Positions 1 through 8,581 of a stretch of DNA of 24,221 nucleotides are shown in pieces. This DNA comes from PVC group bacterium (lineage in GTDB: Bacteria; Verrucomicrobiota; Kiritimatiellia; SS1-B-03-39; UBA6053). The DNA lies in contig PXAS01000495.1 of assembly GCA_003565815.1 (NCBI GenBank), forward strand, positions 1 to 24,221. Reading direction: 5' to 3'. The notes under the pieces are model-generated. The model searched no databases, was not told the DNA's origin, and saw only the letters and a list, made by a program, of their open reading frames with translations. Made by a program: the position numbers and the translations under genes. Positions within the stretch are counted from its first letter, which is position 1, and every line of letters starts with the position of its first letter.

Positions 1-30
1 AAAGTGGAGAAAGATGCGAAGATTTTTTAC

Positions 31-166
31 CCTGCGGATGCTTCGCCGTCCTGCGGATTTTTTTGGGGGAAGGGAATTCTGCGAATGGCGATGCCGTCCC
101 GCGAATTATTTGTCGTTTCCAGTGGGATTCCGACGATGATCCGCAGTCCGGCGAAGCATCCGCAGG
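31..166. repeat. Imperfect 28-bp inverted repeat
   Basis: The arm at 31-58 is the reverse complement of 139-166 at 26 of 28 positions, including an 18-bp perfect block (31-48 against 149-166). The arms are 80 bp apart. The left arm carries the 9-mer CCTGCGGAT twice (31-39 and 50-58). A pair GGAAT (73-77) and ATTCC (127-131) lies inside, so the region could extrude a long hairpin. It may be a decayed MITE or an intergenic repeat; its outer limits are uncertain because the window starts 30 bp upstream. Confidence 0.6.
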
Positions 167-476
167 ATCAACTCCATTTTTATTTTTTCATCTCTTATTT
201 CACAACTCCCAGTCCATCAGCGGGTCCCTGAAGGGATTGGCGGGGGTTTATGGCGGTTTTTTATGGAATACCTTGCGAAGGTTTGTTTTTTAAATCTCAA
301 AAAATCAGCCGTAGGGAGGTGTGCTCCTGTGCCGATTGCGCTTGGAAATTTAGGGCAGGCCCGATCAAGCTGATTGGATTTGTTCCGTCGATTTCAGGCG
401 CAATTTACAGATCAATCGCATGAAGTGCGGATGTTCGTAGCTTGCCAAAGCCCCTCCAAATTTGTAAACGGATTCG
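167..476. other. Intergenic stretch without a convincing gene
   Basis: Together with the repeat at 31-166 this makes about 476 bp without a supported gene. Short frames at 4-231 and 63-293 are low complexity and have no recognisable family. A GTAG-headed hairpin lies at 311-328. No clear promoter for the downstream exporter and no Shine-Dalgarno site close to 477 can be pointed to. Confidence 0.5.
308..328 (+). repeat. Small REP-like hairpin
   Basis: The 7-mer GCCGTAG (308-314) is followed by a short hairpin: GGAG at 315-318 pairs with CTCC at 324-327 around a GTGTG loop, with a possible extra G-T pair outside. The same GCCGTAG 7-mer precedes the first hairpin of the MITE-like element (16516-16522). 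A GTAG head next to a palindrome is the hallmark of REP elements mobilised by RAYT transposases. The stem is short, so this may be chance. Confidence 0.25.
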
Positions 477-1739
477 ATGACTTTGGAACCGAAAGCTCAT
501 GATGCCTACGCCGCCTGGCGATTTCCTTCCTTCCGCCTCTTTTTGATGGGGCGGTTTTTGTTTTTGATGGGAACCGCCGCCCAGGGGCTTGCCATCGGCT
601 GGGAAATTTACAACCGCACCGACGATCCCTTTCAGTTGGGGCTGGTGGCCTTGGTCAAAGGGCTGCCCATGATCCTGTTTACCCTGCCGGCGGGATGGAT
701 CGCGGATACCTTTGACCGGCGCAAAGTGATGATTTTCAGCATGTGCGGGGCGACGGTGACTTCCCTGGCGCTGGCTTGGTTCAGTTGGATCGAGGGTTCG
801 ATCTGGATCATGTTCTCCCTGCTGTTCCTGGACTCGACCTTTGCCCGTATCGGCGGGCCCTCGGGCAGTGCGATCATGCCGCTGTTGCTTCCCCGGCCCG
901 TCTTTGAAAACGGCATCAAGTGGCAGACCAACCTTTTCCAGTTCACCTCCTTGTGCGGACCCGCGCTCGGCGGTTTCCTGCTGAGCTGGCGGGGACAATT
1001 TCCCTACCTCCTCTGTGCGTCCACCTCCGGGATCTTCATTGTGTTCCTGTTGCGCATGACCATTCCCGAAGCCCCCCGTGCAAAACCGGGCAACATGTTG
1101 ACGCAGGTGATGGAGGGCATTCATTTCGTGTGGCGGCGGAAGGTGGTCCTGGGCGCGGTTTCACTGGATTTGTTCGCGGTGCTCTTTGGCGGAGCCGTGT
1201 ACCTGCTGCCCGTTTTCGCCCGGGACATCATTGACGCTCACCCCGAGGGGATGCGGCCGGAGCGGATGCTCGGCTGGTTGCTCGCGGCGCCGGCGGCGGG
1301 CGCTTTGTTTACGGGCGTTTTGATGGCCCACCTGCCACCCATCCGCAAGGCCGGGCGGGCGATGCTGTTGGGGGTCTTCGGATTCGGCGTGGTCACCATT
1401 TTCTTTGGATTCAGCACGAATTTCTGGTGGAGTTGGGGCTTTCTTTTCCTTACCGGGGTGTTTGACAACATCTCGGTGGTGGTGCGGCACACCCTGGTGA
1501 ATTTGATTACCCCCAACGAAATGCGCGGGCGGGTTTCGGCGGTGAATTCGATTTTCATCGGTTCCAGCAACGAATTGGGCGGGTTTGAGTCGGGGCTGGT
1601 GGCCCGCTGGTTCACCCCGGTGATTTCGGTGGTCAGCGGCGGCGTCGCCACCCTGGTGGTGGTCATGGTCTGGGCCGGGCTGTTTCCCCGCCTGCGGGCT
1701 TTCGGCAGTTTGTCCGATGTGCGTGAATCGGAAGCTTGA
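477..1739 (+). CDS. MFS transporter, MFS_3 / EntS-like exporter
   Basis: This is a 420-residue integral membrane protein with the size and hydrophobic pattern of a 12-helix major facilitator transporter. The N-terminus (hydrophilic leader, then WRFPSFRLFLMGR) is typical of the MFS_3 subfamily that includes the enterobactin exporter EntS. The conserved loop 2-3 motif A is readable as GWIADTFDRRKV at residues 73-84, and the later NLITPNEMRGRVSAV stretch is another family hallmark. These transporters use the proton gradient to export small molecules; the substrate here cannot be read. The ATG at 477 fits the family N-terminus but has no clear Shine-Dalgarno site. It is the first gene of the plus-strand envelope cluster, with 31 bp before the next start. 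Confidence 0.9.
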   Translation: MTLEPKAHDAYAAWRFPSFRLFLMGRFLFLMGTAAQGLAIGWEIYNRTDDPFQLGLVALVKGLPMILFTLPAGWIADTFDRRKVMIFSMCGATVTSLALAWFSWIEGSIWIMFSLLFLDSTFARIGGPSGSAIMPLLLPRPVFENGIKWQTNLFQFTSLCGPALGGFLLSWRGQFPYLLCASTSGIFIVFLLRMTIPEAPRAKPGNMLTQVMEGIHFVWRRKVVLGAVSLDLFAVLFGGAVYLLPVFARDIIDAHPEGMRPERMLGWLLAAPAAGALFTGVLMAHLPPIRKAGRAMLLGVFGFGVVTIFFGFSTNFWWSWGFLFLTGVFDNISVVVRHTLVNLITPNEMRGRVSAVNSIFIGSSNELGGFESGLVARWFTPVISVVSGGVATLVVVMVWAGLFPRLRAFGSLSDVRESEA

Positions 1740-1770
1740 CGGTTCTCCGGTTTGGCCGCATAGTAGGACC

Positions 1771-2454
1771 ATGCGTATTTCCCCAATTGCTTATGCCTGT
1801 TTTCTCCTGCCCTGCGGGGTGATTGCCGTTTGTTATCTGGTTTCCACACATTTGCAGCAGGTCGCGGTTTGTTTTCCTTTTTTTTCGGGGTGTGCCTCGA
1901 TCAGCGCCGCCGCCCGCCAGGATCCGGCCATCCATATATTCCGCATGGTGATGTTGCCCATGACCACCGTTTTCGCCGGCTTTTGGGTGCTTTGTCGGGT
2001 TTGGCTGCTTCATTGGCAGATGCCACGCCTGCAAGCGAATGCGGTGGGGGTGTTGGGGGTTGTGGGCGCCGTATTCCTGGTGTTGTATGTGGTCTTTTTG
2101 GGAACGGAGGGGCGGATTTATGACCTGTTGCGCCGATTCGGCACCACCGTGTATTTCGGATGCACCGGCATCGCGCAACTGATCGTGGCCGTTCGCCTGA
2201 ATGCGGAACGCAAACGGTTGCCCGACTTTTTCGGCACCAAAATTCTTCCGCTTTTTTTACTCATGACGGTGAGCATGTTGATCATGGGGATTGTCTATAT
2301 TCCCGCGGCCAACTTGTTCAGGGCCCACAACGTGGAAAACATCATCGAATGGAATTTCGCCTTTCTCATGCATATCAACTTTGCGTTGGTTTGGATTCTC
2401 TGGCGTCGCCAGGGACTTCGGCTCTCGTTTGACCCCGGAACCCCCTCCCCATGA
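1771..2454 (+). CDS. Small multi-pass membrane protein, possibly Frag1/DRAM/Sfk1-like
   Basis: A 227-residue protein with about six hydrophobic segments and little else. The frame is open from 1717, but the ATG at 1771 (MRISPIAYAC) gives a clean first membrane helix and lies outside the preceding exporter gene. After helix 1 comes a loop with CASISAAARQDPA then HIFR, which resembles the conserved loop of the Frag1/DRAM/Sfk1 (CWH43 N-terminal) family, where a Ser-rich segment and a P..xFR element precede helix 2. That assignment is from memory and moderate at best; function in bacteria is unknown. Its stop codon overlaps an ATG at 2451 (ATGA), so it was probably translationally coupled to the AsmA-like gene downstream. 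Confidence 0.6.
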   Translation: MRISPIAYACFLLPCGVIAVCYLVSTHLQQVAVCFPFFSGCASISAAARQDPAIHIFRMVMLPMTTVFAGFWVLCRVWLLHWQMPRLQANAVGVLGVVGAVFLVLYVVFLGTEGRIYDLLRRFGTTVYFGCTGIAQLIVAVRLNAERKRLPDFFGTKILPLFLLMTVSMLIMGIVYIPAANLFRAHNVENIIEWNFAFLMHINFALVWILWRRQGLRLSFDPGTPSP

Positions 2455-2478
2455 ATGCTCCCGAATGAATGCTCCCGA
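2451..2478 (+). repeat. 14-bp perfect tandem duplication at a start codon
   Basis: ATGAATGCTCCCGA occurs twice in direct succession at 2451-2464 and 2465-2478. The first copy overlaps the stop of the upstream gene as ATGA, but reading from it gives only MNAPE and a stop. The second copy provides the usable start (2465) of the AsmA-like gene. Confidence 0.9.
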
Positions 2479-5400
2479 TCCCTCCTCCTCAAAACCCCGT
2501 CGGAAACGCGGCTGTCTGTTGGCCTTGGCCCTTGTGCCGGTGCTGTTGCTGTTGTGCTGGTTTGGCATCACCGGCGAATGGTTTTTACAACGCGTGGTCC
2601 TTCCGCGGGTGGCGGCGGCCGCAGAGGCGGAAATCAGCGCGGAACGCATGCTGTTGCGTCCGTTTTCCCGATTGGAACTCGACGGCGTTCGTTTCCGGAA
2701 AAACGATGGCAGTCTCGATGCCGACATCGCCCATGTTGAGGCCCGGTATCATCTCTTCAATATTCTGAGAGGGACCGTGGACATTTCCCGCTTGGCTTTG
2801 ACCGAACCCGACATCACGCTCCGCCCGGACCCTGATGCCCCCGCAAAACCCAAGGAGCCAAAGGAACCTTTGGAGACGGAACTGCATTTGAACATTGGAG
2901 AAATCATCGTTGAGGGCGGACGATTCCGCATGGAGACGCCGGACGAGGCCCTCGAATTGACCGACATGTCCTTTGTTTTGAAAAATCTGCAAACCGGCGA
3001 ACTTGCGGACATGCGGGCGGGTGCGAAAATCGCATTCACGAAAGCGGAGGGTGCGCTCGGCGAAGCCGATGTGCTGGAAGGCCTCTGGCAAGTGGAAAGT
3101 CAATTCAGGCTGCCCTCCACCTTGATGCCCTCCGAATTGTCTCTGGAATCCACTTTCGAAATTTTGCGAACCCAAGGAGCGTTTGCGGAAGCCGGCGAGG
3201 TGAGCAAATTGACGATTGAAGCCACCGTCACCCCCACGGAAATCCAAACGGCCCGCATGGTGTTCCAGGGAAGCGATTCCCGCACCCTGGGCCTTGTTCG
3301 GTTGGCGGGTCCGGTGGACCCGGCGGCGGGTTCCGCGGACCTGCGCCTGCAAGTCGAGGAAATCGGAGCCCAGGTGCTCAACTTGGCGGGAGCGGCCGCC
3401 GGTTTGACCTTTGGCGACAGCATGCTGGCGGCGGATCTTCGGCTCCGGATTGCCGACGCGGGCGACCGGTTGCATTCCACGGGCACTTTCACGGGACGGA
3501 ATGTGAGCGTGCGCAATGCGGAGTTCGTCAGTCCGGTGGTGTTCTTCAATTTGGAACAGGATGTCTCCGTCGATTTGGAGGCGTCCCATGTGGATCTTCG
3601 CGCGCTTTCCGGCTGGGTGCGGGACCCGGAGGAATTGGAACTGGTGCGTCTGCGCTTGTCGGCGCCCACCCAACTGCGCTGGGGCGGAGATCCGCCAGAG
3701 TTTGACGACGTGGACTTGGATTTGCATCTGGCCCACATTGACCTGGCCGATTGGCGGGCCCTCTTGGGCGAGGAAGTGCTCGCGGGGATTCTGCAAAGTT
3801 CGACGCGGGTCCGCATCTCCGAACAGGGGCGGGAGATCCGCCTGGAGACCGAAACGCTGCTGAACGCCCTGGGCGTGGAAGTCAATGGACAACGCATGGA
3901 AGGCTTGAATCTGGAGGCCAAGGGGACTTACCGTCTGCGGGATTTTCAAGAATTCGGGCTCGAAGGGGGCTTGTTTCGTCTGGAGCAAAATGGGGCGCCC
4001 GTGCTTTCGCTCCAGTCCGACGGCACCGCGGATTTGAAAACCGGCGCTTTGGATTTCACCCCCGTGTTGCAAGCCGATTTGGCGGTGCTCGTCCGCTTGT
4101 TGCCCACGGGATTGGAGGACCTATCGTTGACCCGCGGACGTTTGACGGGGCGTTTGCAGGCGAAACGGGCGGATGCGGAGACCCCGATGGATCTGAACGC
4201 GCAATTCGCGGTATCCGGCCTGGCCGGCAGGGTGGGGGAATTCTCCCTGGATGATCTTGGCGCGAGAATGCAAGCCGCGGCCCGGATCGACGCGGAGGAC
4301 ATTCAGGTGTCCGAAAGTTCGATCTCCGTCCAACGCGCGGCCCGGCAGGTCGCGAGGGTCTCCTCAACCGCCGGTTACAATTTGCAAACGCAAAAGCCCG
4401 GCCCCTTGCGGGTTCAGTTGGAGGAACTGCACTTGCCGGAAATCGCGGATTGGATGGACCTCGATGGAGTGCAATGGGTCTCGGGAATCGCGCGCGGCAG
4501 TGTCAACGGCACATTGGGGGATGACGGGACCTGGACGCTCCCCATGGAATTGACGGTCTCGGATTTTCTCGTGCGCGGCGAACATACTCCGGCGGACACC
4601 GCCCCGGAAACCCTAGCGATACGCGGGGAATGGGGCGTGGCCGGGACCGAGGCGGTGATCCGGGAATTGGTGTTCTCCTGGAGAGAAACCCAACGTGCCA
4701 AAAACAGCCTCCAATTTGCAGGGCATGCCCGCTGGGCCAATGCCGACGCCATGAATGTGAAGCTGGACGCGCGCGCGGAGAGCTTGGACGTGACCCCTTG
4801 GGTGCGAATGTTTGCCGCCCCTTCTCCCCATGCGCGCGAACCCGATGTCCGGACCCCGCCCCCGCCTCCGGCCACGGGACCGGAAATGGAACCCGAAGCC
4901 GTTCAGTTGCCATTTGAAGAGGCGCGGTTCTCCTTGAACGTCGGCAAACTCTATGTGGAGGAGATCATGGGCGAATCCGTACAGATCTATGTCGTGGCCA
5001 CGGACCGGCGCGTGGATCTCCGTCCGTTCAGCCTCGAGTTGAACGACACCCCGATCTTCCTCGCCGGGCATGTGGATCTCGGGGTAACAGGTTTCGAATA
5101 TGCCTGGGAAGCCAAGGTGAACCCCCTGGATTTGGAGACGCTGCTGGCCACGCTGGCGCCCCCGCTTGCCGGCAGGTTCCGCGGGATTTTCGAGGCCGAA
5201 GCGAAGCTGGCAGGGCAGGGGATCACCGGAGCCTCCCTGCGGCAAAATTTGAAAGGCAATTTGAATGCACGGCTTACCGAGGCGGCCCTCGATTGGGTGG
5301 AACTGGACCACATGAACAACGCCGGGGTGCGGCGCGCGAAAAACCTGGTGGTGTTCATCGTTCGCGCCGTAGCCCCGGTTTTGTCCATTCCGCCCGGCGA

Positions 5401-5986
5401 TTTGTTGCATCCGCCGATTCACGAATTGAAAGCGGCCATGAACATCGGTGACGGAAACCTGGAATTGACCGAATTCCGCGTCGTCAACGATTCATTCCGC
5501 ATCCGGGCCGCGGGCGGGGTCACCTTGGCGGAAGATCTGGATGCCTCCCGCATTCGTAATATCCCCGTCGTCATGGGCCTCAACACCAACATCGCCCAGC
5601 GGGCGCGTTTATACCGTTCTGACCGGGTGCGGGAGGAAATGGTGGAGTTGCCCCCCTTCGTACAAGTCGGCGGCACCCTCGGAGATCCCGACATCGACGT
5701 TCAGCGGCGGGTGATCACGGGCATGATTGTCGGCGGGGTCACCGAAAGCGGGGTGATCCGGGACGACCGCGCGCAAAGGGTCTTGGAAGGTTTGGGCGGG
5801 CTTCTGAGCGGAGAAGGCATTCCTCCGCGTCCCACGCCCACGCCACGTCCAGAACCCCCGCCGGAACCGGTGCCCGTTCCCGACGAAGTTCCTGATGCCG
5901 CCACGCCCGCGCCAACGCCCACGCCAACGCCCACGCCCAGACCTTCCCGCACCGAACGTTTGTTGCGGGAATTGGAACGTTTGTAA
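2465..5986 (+). CDS. AsmA-like envelope protein
   Basis: A 1173-residue protein with a basic N-terminus, one membrane helix at about residues 16-35, and a very long periplasmic part made mainly of amphipathic beta-strand repeats. The C-terminal third (for example LKGNLNARLTEAALDW, then a segment with NIGDGNLELTEFRV, then VGGTLGDPDIDV near 5660-5700) reads like the AsmA C-terminal region, including the typical closing 'GTLxxP' motif. AsmA/TamB/YhdP proteins are bridge-like and are linked to phospholipid transport to the outer membrane and to outer-membrane biogenesis. Two Pro-rich spacers are present: one near 4850-4910, and a Pro-Thr tail (5826-5945) before a charged end. The frame is open further upstream, but MNAPDPSSSK at 2465 fits the membrane-anchor layout. 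The gap to the next gene is tiny, so co-transcription is likely. Confidence 0.85.
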   Translation: MNAPDPSSSKPRRKRGCLLALALVPVLLLLCWFGITGEWFLQRVVLPRVAAAAEAEISAERMLLRPFSRLELDGVRFRKNDGSLDADIAHVEARYHLFNILRGTVDISRLALTEPDITLRPDPDAPAKPKEPKEPLETELHLNIGEIIVEGGRFRMETPDEALELTDMSFVLKNLQTGELADMRAGAKIAFTKAEGALGEADVLEGLWQVESQFRLPSTLMPSELSLESTFEILRTQGAFAEAGEVSKLTIEATVTPTEIQTARMVFQGSDSRTLGLVRLAGPVDPAAGSADLRLQVEEIGAQVLNLAGAAAGLTFGDSMLAADLRLRIADAGDRLHSTGTFTGRNVSVRNAEFVSPVVFFNLEQDVSVDLEASHVDLRALSGWVRDPEELELVRLRLSAPTQLRWGGDPPEFDDVDLDLHLAHIDLADWRALLGEEVLAGILQSSTRVRISEQGREIRLETETLLNALGVEVNGQRMEGLNLEAKGTYRLRDFQEFGLEGGLFRLEQNGAPVLSLQSDGTADLKTGALDFTPVLQADLAVLVRLLPTGLEDLSLTRGRLTGRLQAKRADAETPMDLNAQFAVSGLAGRVGEFSLDDLGARMQAAARIDAEDIQVSESSISVQRAARQVARVSSTAGYNLQTQKPGPLRVQLEELHLPEIADWMDLDGVQWVSGIARGSVNGTLGDDGTWTLPMELTVSDFLVRGEHTPADTAPETLAIRGEWGVAGTEAVIRELVFSWRETQRAKNSLQFAGHARWANADAMNVKLDARAESLDVTPWVRMFAAPSPHAREPDVRTPPPPPATGPEMEPEAVQLPFEEARFSLNVGKLYVEEIMGESVQIYVVATDRRVDLRPFSLELNDTPIFLAGHVDLGVTGFEYAWEAKVNPLDLETLLATLAPPLAGRFRGIFEAEAKLAGQGITGASLRQNLKGNLNARLTEAALDWVELDHMNNAGVRRAKNLVVFIVRAVAPVLSIPPGDLLHPPIHELKAAMNIGDGNLELTEFRVVNDSFRIRAAGGVTLAEDLDASRIRNIPVVMGLNTNIAQRARLYRSDRVREEMVELPPFVQVGGTLGDPDIDVQRRVITGMIVGGVTESGVIRDDRAQRVLEGLGGLLSGEGIPPRPTPTPRPEPPPEPVPVPDEVPDAATPAPTPTPTPTPRPSRTERLLRELERL

Positions 5987-6023
5987 CCCCATGTGTAAGC
6001 AACCCTTTTTGGCCTCGAACCTG

Positions 6024-8234
6024 ATGAAGCCCCTTCGAGGATTCGCCGTCCTCCTGGTTGTGGCTCTGCTCGGTTTTCATGTGCCCGCACGGGCCGATTC
6101 ATCGGTCAAAGTGGATGTTTTGCATGAGTTGGAGCGGCGGAAAATCGAAGTGCGAGGAAATTTAAACCAGATTCCCGCTTTGGTGGACCGCGGCGTACTG
6201 GAAATCATGCGCGGGCTGGATGCCCATCTGAGATCCGAGAAAATGATGGACCTGCATCGCACGTTCATGGCCTCGGCCATGAAAACCATCGAAGAAACCG
6301 ACCTGCCGGACACCTATTCCAATCTGGATGTGTTCCAGGCGATGTACCGGTCTCCCGTGGATGAGCAGCCGATCGGGAAAATCGTCGGGGACTACATGCG
6401 GCTGCTCCACAAGTCCGTCTCTCCCGAAAAAGACGCATATCTGGATGCGGTTCGCAAAAGCCTGGAGGAAGAGCTGAACCGCCTCTTCGAGGCGTCCCAA
6501 CAGGAAATCGCCGCGGAGATTGATCAGGTCTTGTCCGCCGAATTCGAGTATTGGCCGAATGCCTTCGTTCGCATTCCCCTGGAGGCAGAGTTGGATGCCG
6601 ACGCGGAGCCCGGGGGACCCAGTCCGCTGGCGCTGATGGGCATTCCTTTGGTATTGGCCGCCGTCCTGGCGAAAGTGGCCCGGAAAATTTCCGTCAAAAT
6701 CACAGGAAAAGTGACGAAAAAGGTCGGGGGCAAACTTGCCGGAAAATTTGTCGCGAAATGGTTGGGCCCTGTCGGTTGGGCCTTGATTCTCGGGTCCGGC
6801 GCACATGACCTGAATCGGGCCAGGTCTGAAATAGAAAACCTTGTCCGAGAGGAATTTATTGCGGAACTGAAGCATGAACTGCGTCCGGAAACCTTTTGGC
6901 GCGGGGATCCTGAAGGGCAAAGCGCCCGGGAACTGGTGGAAAGCGGGGTGCGGGAACAACTGACCACCTGGAGCCGGCAGGCCACCCATTTGGTGCAAAG
7001 TCTGTTGGAGTCGGCCTTGTTGTTGGAAAATCCGGCTTTCCACGATTTTGCCCTGCGCAAAGCGGAGGCGGGATGGAGCGTCGGCACGCTTGCCGAATAC
7101 AGCACGGAATTGGTCAAAACCTTTGGCCCCATGATCCGGCAGGCGCCGGACATCGACGTGCTGGTCCATATGATGGCTTTGTCACGTGATCGGAGCGATC
7201 TGAGACGGCTCAGCGATGAATTCGGCCTGCGGGTTTTTGAATTGTTCGAGACCCATGGAAGGGAGTTGCTGGATGCGAATTCCACCTTGGGCACGCCCTT
7301 GTTGGCCTCCCTGATTCGGGAGAACGAAGATTGGCGGACTTATCTTCGATTGTTTCACCGGCATTTGTCCCCCACCGCCTCCGATGCGGCGCGGCGAGGC
7401 CTGTTGGTTTGCATTCAAAGCGATTTTGATTTCTCTTACGTGGGCACCGCCGCTTTTTTTGAGGCCGTGGCCCTTCACACGCCTCTTTTTCGGCATCTGA
7501 ACGAATACGGGCTGTCCCCGGACAAATTGACCGGCATTTTTTTGGAACCACGGGCCACCCGTCTCTTGTCGGGCATTGCCGAGGAAAATCCCCTATTGGC
7601 GGGTCGCATGGCCGAGGAGCTGGGCATCTCCGGATTGGCCCGATTGGGACGCTCCCGTGAAGCGGGTGTGGTGGTGCGCGCGTTTCAATTGGCGCAGGCG
7701 CATGGCATGACGCCCGATGAATTCGCGGGGATGATCGCGGAAAACGAGAACCTGCTGCGAATTCTGGAAACCCACGGGAAAGAGGGCGTGGAACTGTGGT
7801 TTGCCTATGTCGGTCGGGACAGCGGTCAGGCGCAGAAAAATCAAGCGTGGCGGGCGCTTCGCCTCTATGAACAGGGGTTTCCCCTGGAAATTTGCATGGA
7901 CGCGCGCAATTTGTCCACAACGGAATGGTTTCACCGGATGCCTTTTGGCCAGGCGATTTACGGGTTTGTGCATCCCTTGCTGGAGATGGCTCCTTTGATT
8001 TCCCGTGTCCTCGCGCTCACCTTGTTGGTGCTCATCCTGTTGCTGCCTTTCAAATGGTTGGGAAGAAAAAAAACCAAGGCCCTGAAAGCTCGCGGAAGGC
8101 CAAGGGGGGATTTGCAAGGCTCCGGGCAAGGGGAGGAAAAAACGCCCGGCAAACTCCCTGGTTCCGGGAGAAAGGCGAAACGCTTGGGGCTGTCCCCGGA
8201 GAGCAACTCCGGGGTTCGGGGGGATGAACCATGA
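6024..8234 (+). CDS. Secreted/membrane-anchored protein of unknown function
   Basis: A 736-residue protein from the ATG at 6024. MKPLRGF, a hydrophobic core and VPARA before D form a good signal peptide. The ATG at 5991 would add 11 residues and is also possible; neither has a Shine-Dalgarno site. The first 200 residues are charged and probably helical. Residues about 202-260 form an unusual Gly/Lys/Val segment with repeated GKVTKKVGGKLAGKF-like units followed by a hydrophobic LGPVGWALILGSG stretch. A long helical region follows, then a strong membrane helix near residue 660 and a 60-residue basic, Gly/Pro-rich tail. I do not recognise the family. It follows the AsmA-like gene closely and its stop overlaps the YbjQ start as ATGA, suggesting a shared envelope role. 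Confidence 0.8.
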   Translation: MKPLRGFAVLLVVALLGFHVPARADSSVKVDVLHELERRKIEVRGNLNQIPALVDRGVLEIMRGLDAHLRSEKMMDLHRTFMASAMKTIEETDLPDTYSNLDVFQAMYRSPVDEQPIGKIVGDYMRLLHKSVSPEKDAYLDAVRKSLEEELNRLFEASQQEIAAEIDQVLSAEFEYWPNAFVRIPLEAELDADAEPGGPSPLALMGIPLVLAAVLAKVARKISVKITGKVTKKVGGKLAGKFVAKWLGPVGWALILGSGAHDLNRARSEIENLVREEFIAELKHELRPETFWRGDPEGQSARELVESGVREQLTTWSRQATHLVQSLLESALLLENPAFHDFALRKAEAGWSVGTLAEYSTELVKTFGPMIRQAPDIDVLVHMMALSRDRSDLRRLSDEFGLRVFELFETHGRELLDANSTLGTPLLASLIRENEDWRTYLRLFHRHLSPTASDAARRGLLVCIQSDFDFSYVGTAAFFEAVALHTPLFRHLNEYGLSPDKLTGIFLEPRATRLLSGIAEENPLLAGRMAEELGISGLARLGRSREAGVVVRAFQLAQAHGMTPDEFAGMIAENENLLRILETHGKEGVELWFAYVGRDSGQAQKNQAWRALRLYEQGFPLEICMDARNLSTTEWFHRMPFGQAIYGFVHPLLEMAPLISRVLALTLLVLILLLPFKWLGRKKTKALKARGRPRGDLQGSGQGEEKTPGKLPGSGRKAKRLGLSPESNSGVRGDEP

Positions 8235-8581
8235 TCGTGACGACCACGGAATCTGTCAATCCCGAGCAAAAAATCCTGGGCTTGGTCACGGCCACGGTGG
8301 TGATGAGCAAATCCTTGGTCGGGGACCTTTCCGCCAATGTCAAAAACTGGACCGTCGGGGGCGAACTGAAAGTGTACGCGCAAATGATCGACGAGGCCCT
8401 GGAGCGGGCGAACCACAAATTGCGGGACAAAGCCCTGCGCATGGGAGGCGATGCCATCGTGGGGTATAAAGTCTGCTCGACACAGGTCTCCGAAGGCGCG
8501 GCGGAAGTGATTGTCTACGGCACCGTGGTCAAAGCCCCGTCGGAGATCCCGGGGGCAAACCCGATGAGTTCATCTTCATGA
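8231..8581 (+). CDS. YbjQ-family (UPF0145/DUF74) protein
   Basis: A 116-residue protein that aligns by eye with E. coli YbjQ: a start TTTESV..KILGLVTATVV, a central helix with EALERANHKLRDKALRMGGDAIVGYKV, and a final strand with VIVYGTVVKA. The 'A..lGadAivG' core is the family signature. Members form oligomeric rings; a heavy-metal-binding name is attached to the family but the biochemical role is not established. It has a 10-residue Ser/Pro tail. The start overlaps the previous stop (ATGA at 8231-8234) and its own stop overlaps another ATG (8578-8581), so it sits in a tightly coupled translational chain. Confidence 0.85.
   Translation: MIVTTTESVNPEQKILGLVTATVVMSKSLVGDLSANVKNWTVGGELKVYAQMIDEALERANHKLRDKALRMGGDAIVGYKVCSTQVSEGAAEVIVYGTVVKAPSEIPGANPMSSSS

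Noticed and set aside
4..293. Two short plus-strand frames
   Set aside because: They run through the inverted repeat, lack a ribosome site and show no recognisable protein features.
2585..4072. 495-codon minus-strand frame
   Set aside because: It is antisense to the AsmA-like gene, with His/Gln-rich shadow composition.
5826..5945. Repetitive C/A-rich stretch as a possible CRISPR-like or regulatory repeat
   Set aside because: It encodes the in-frame Pro-Thr tail of the AsmA-like protein; codon-level low complexity explains it.
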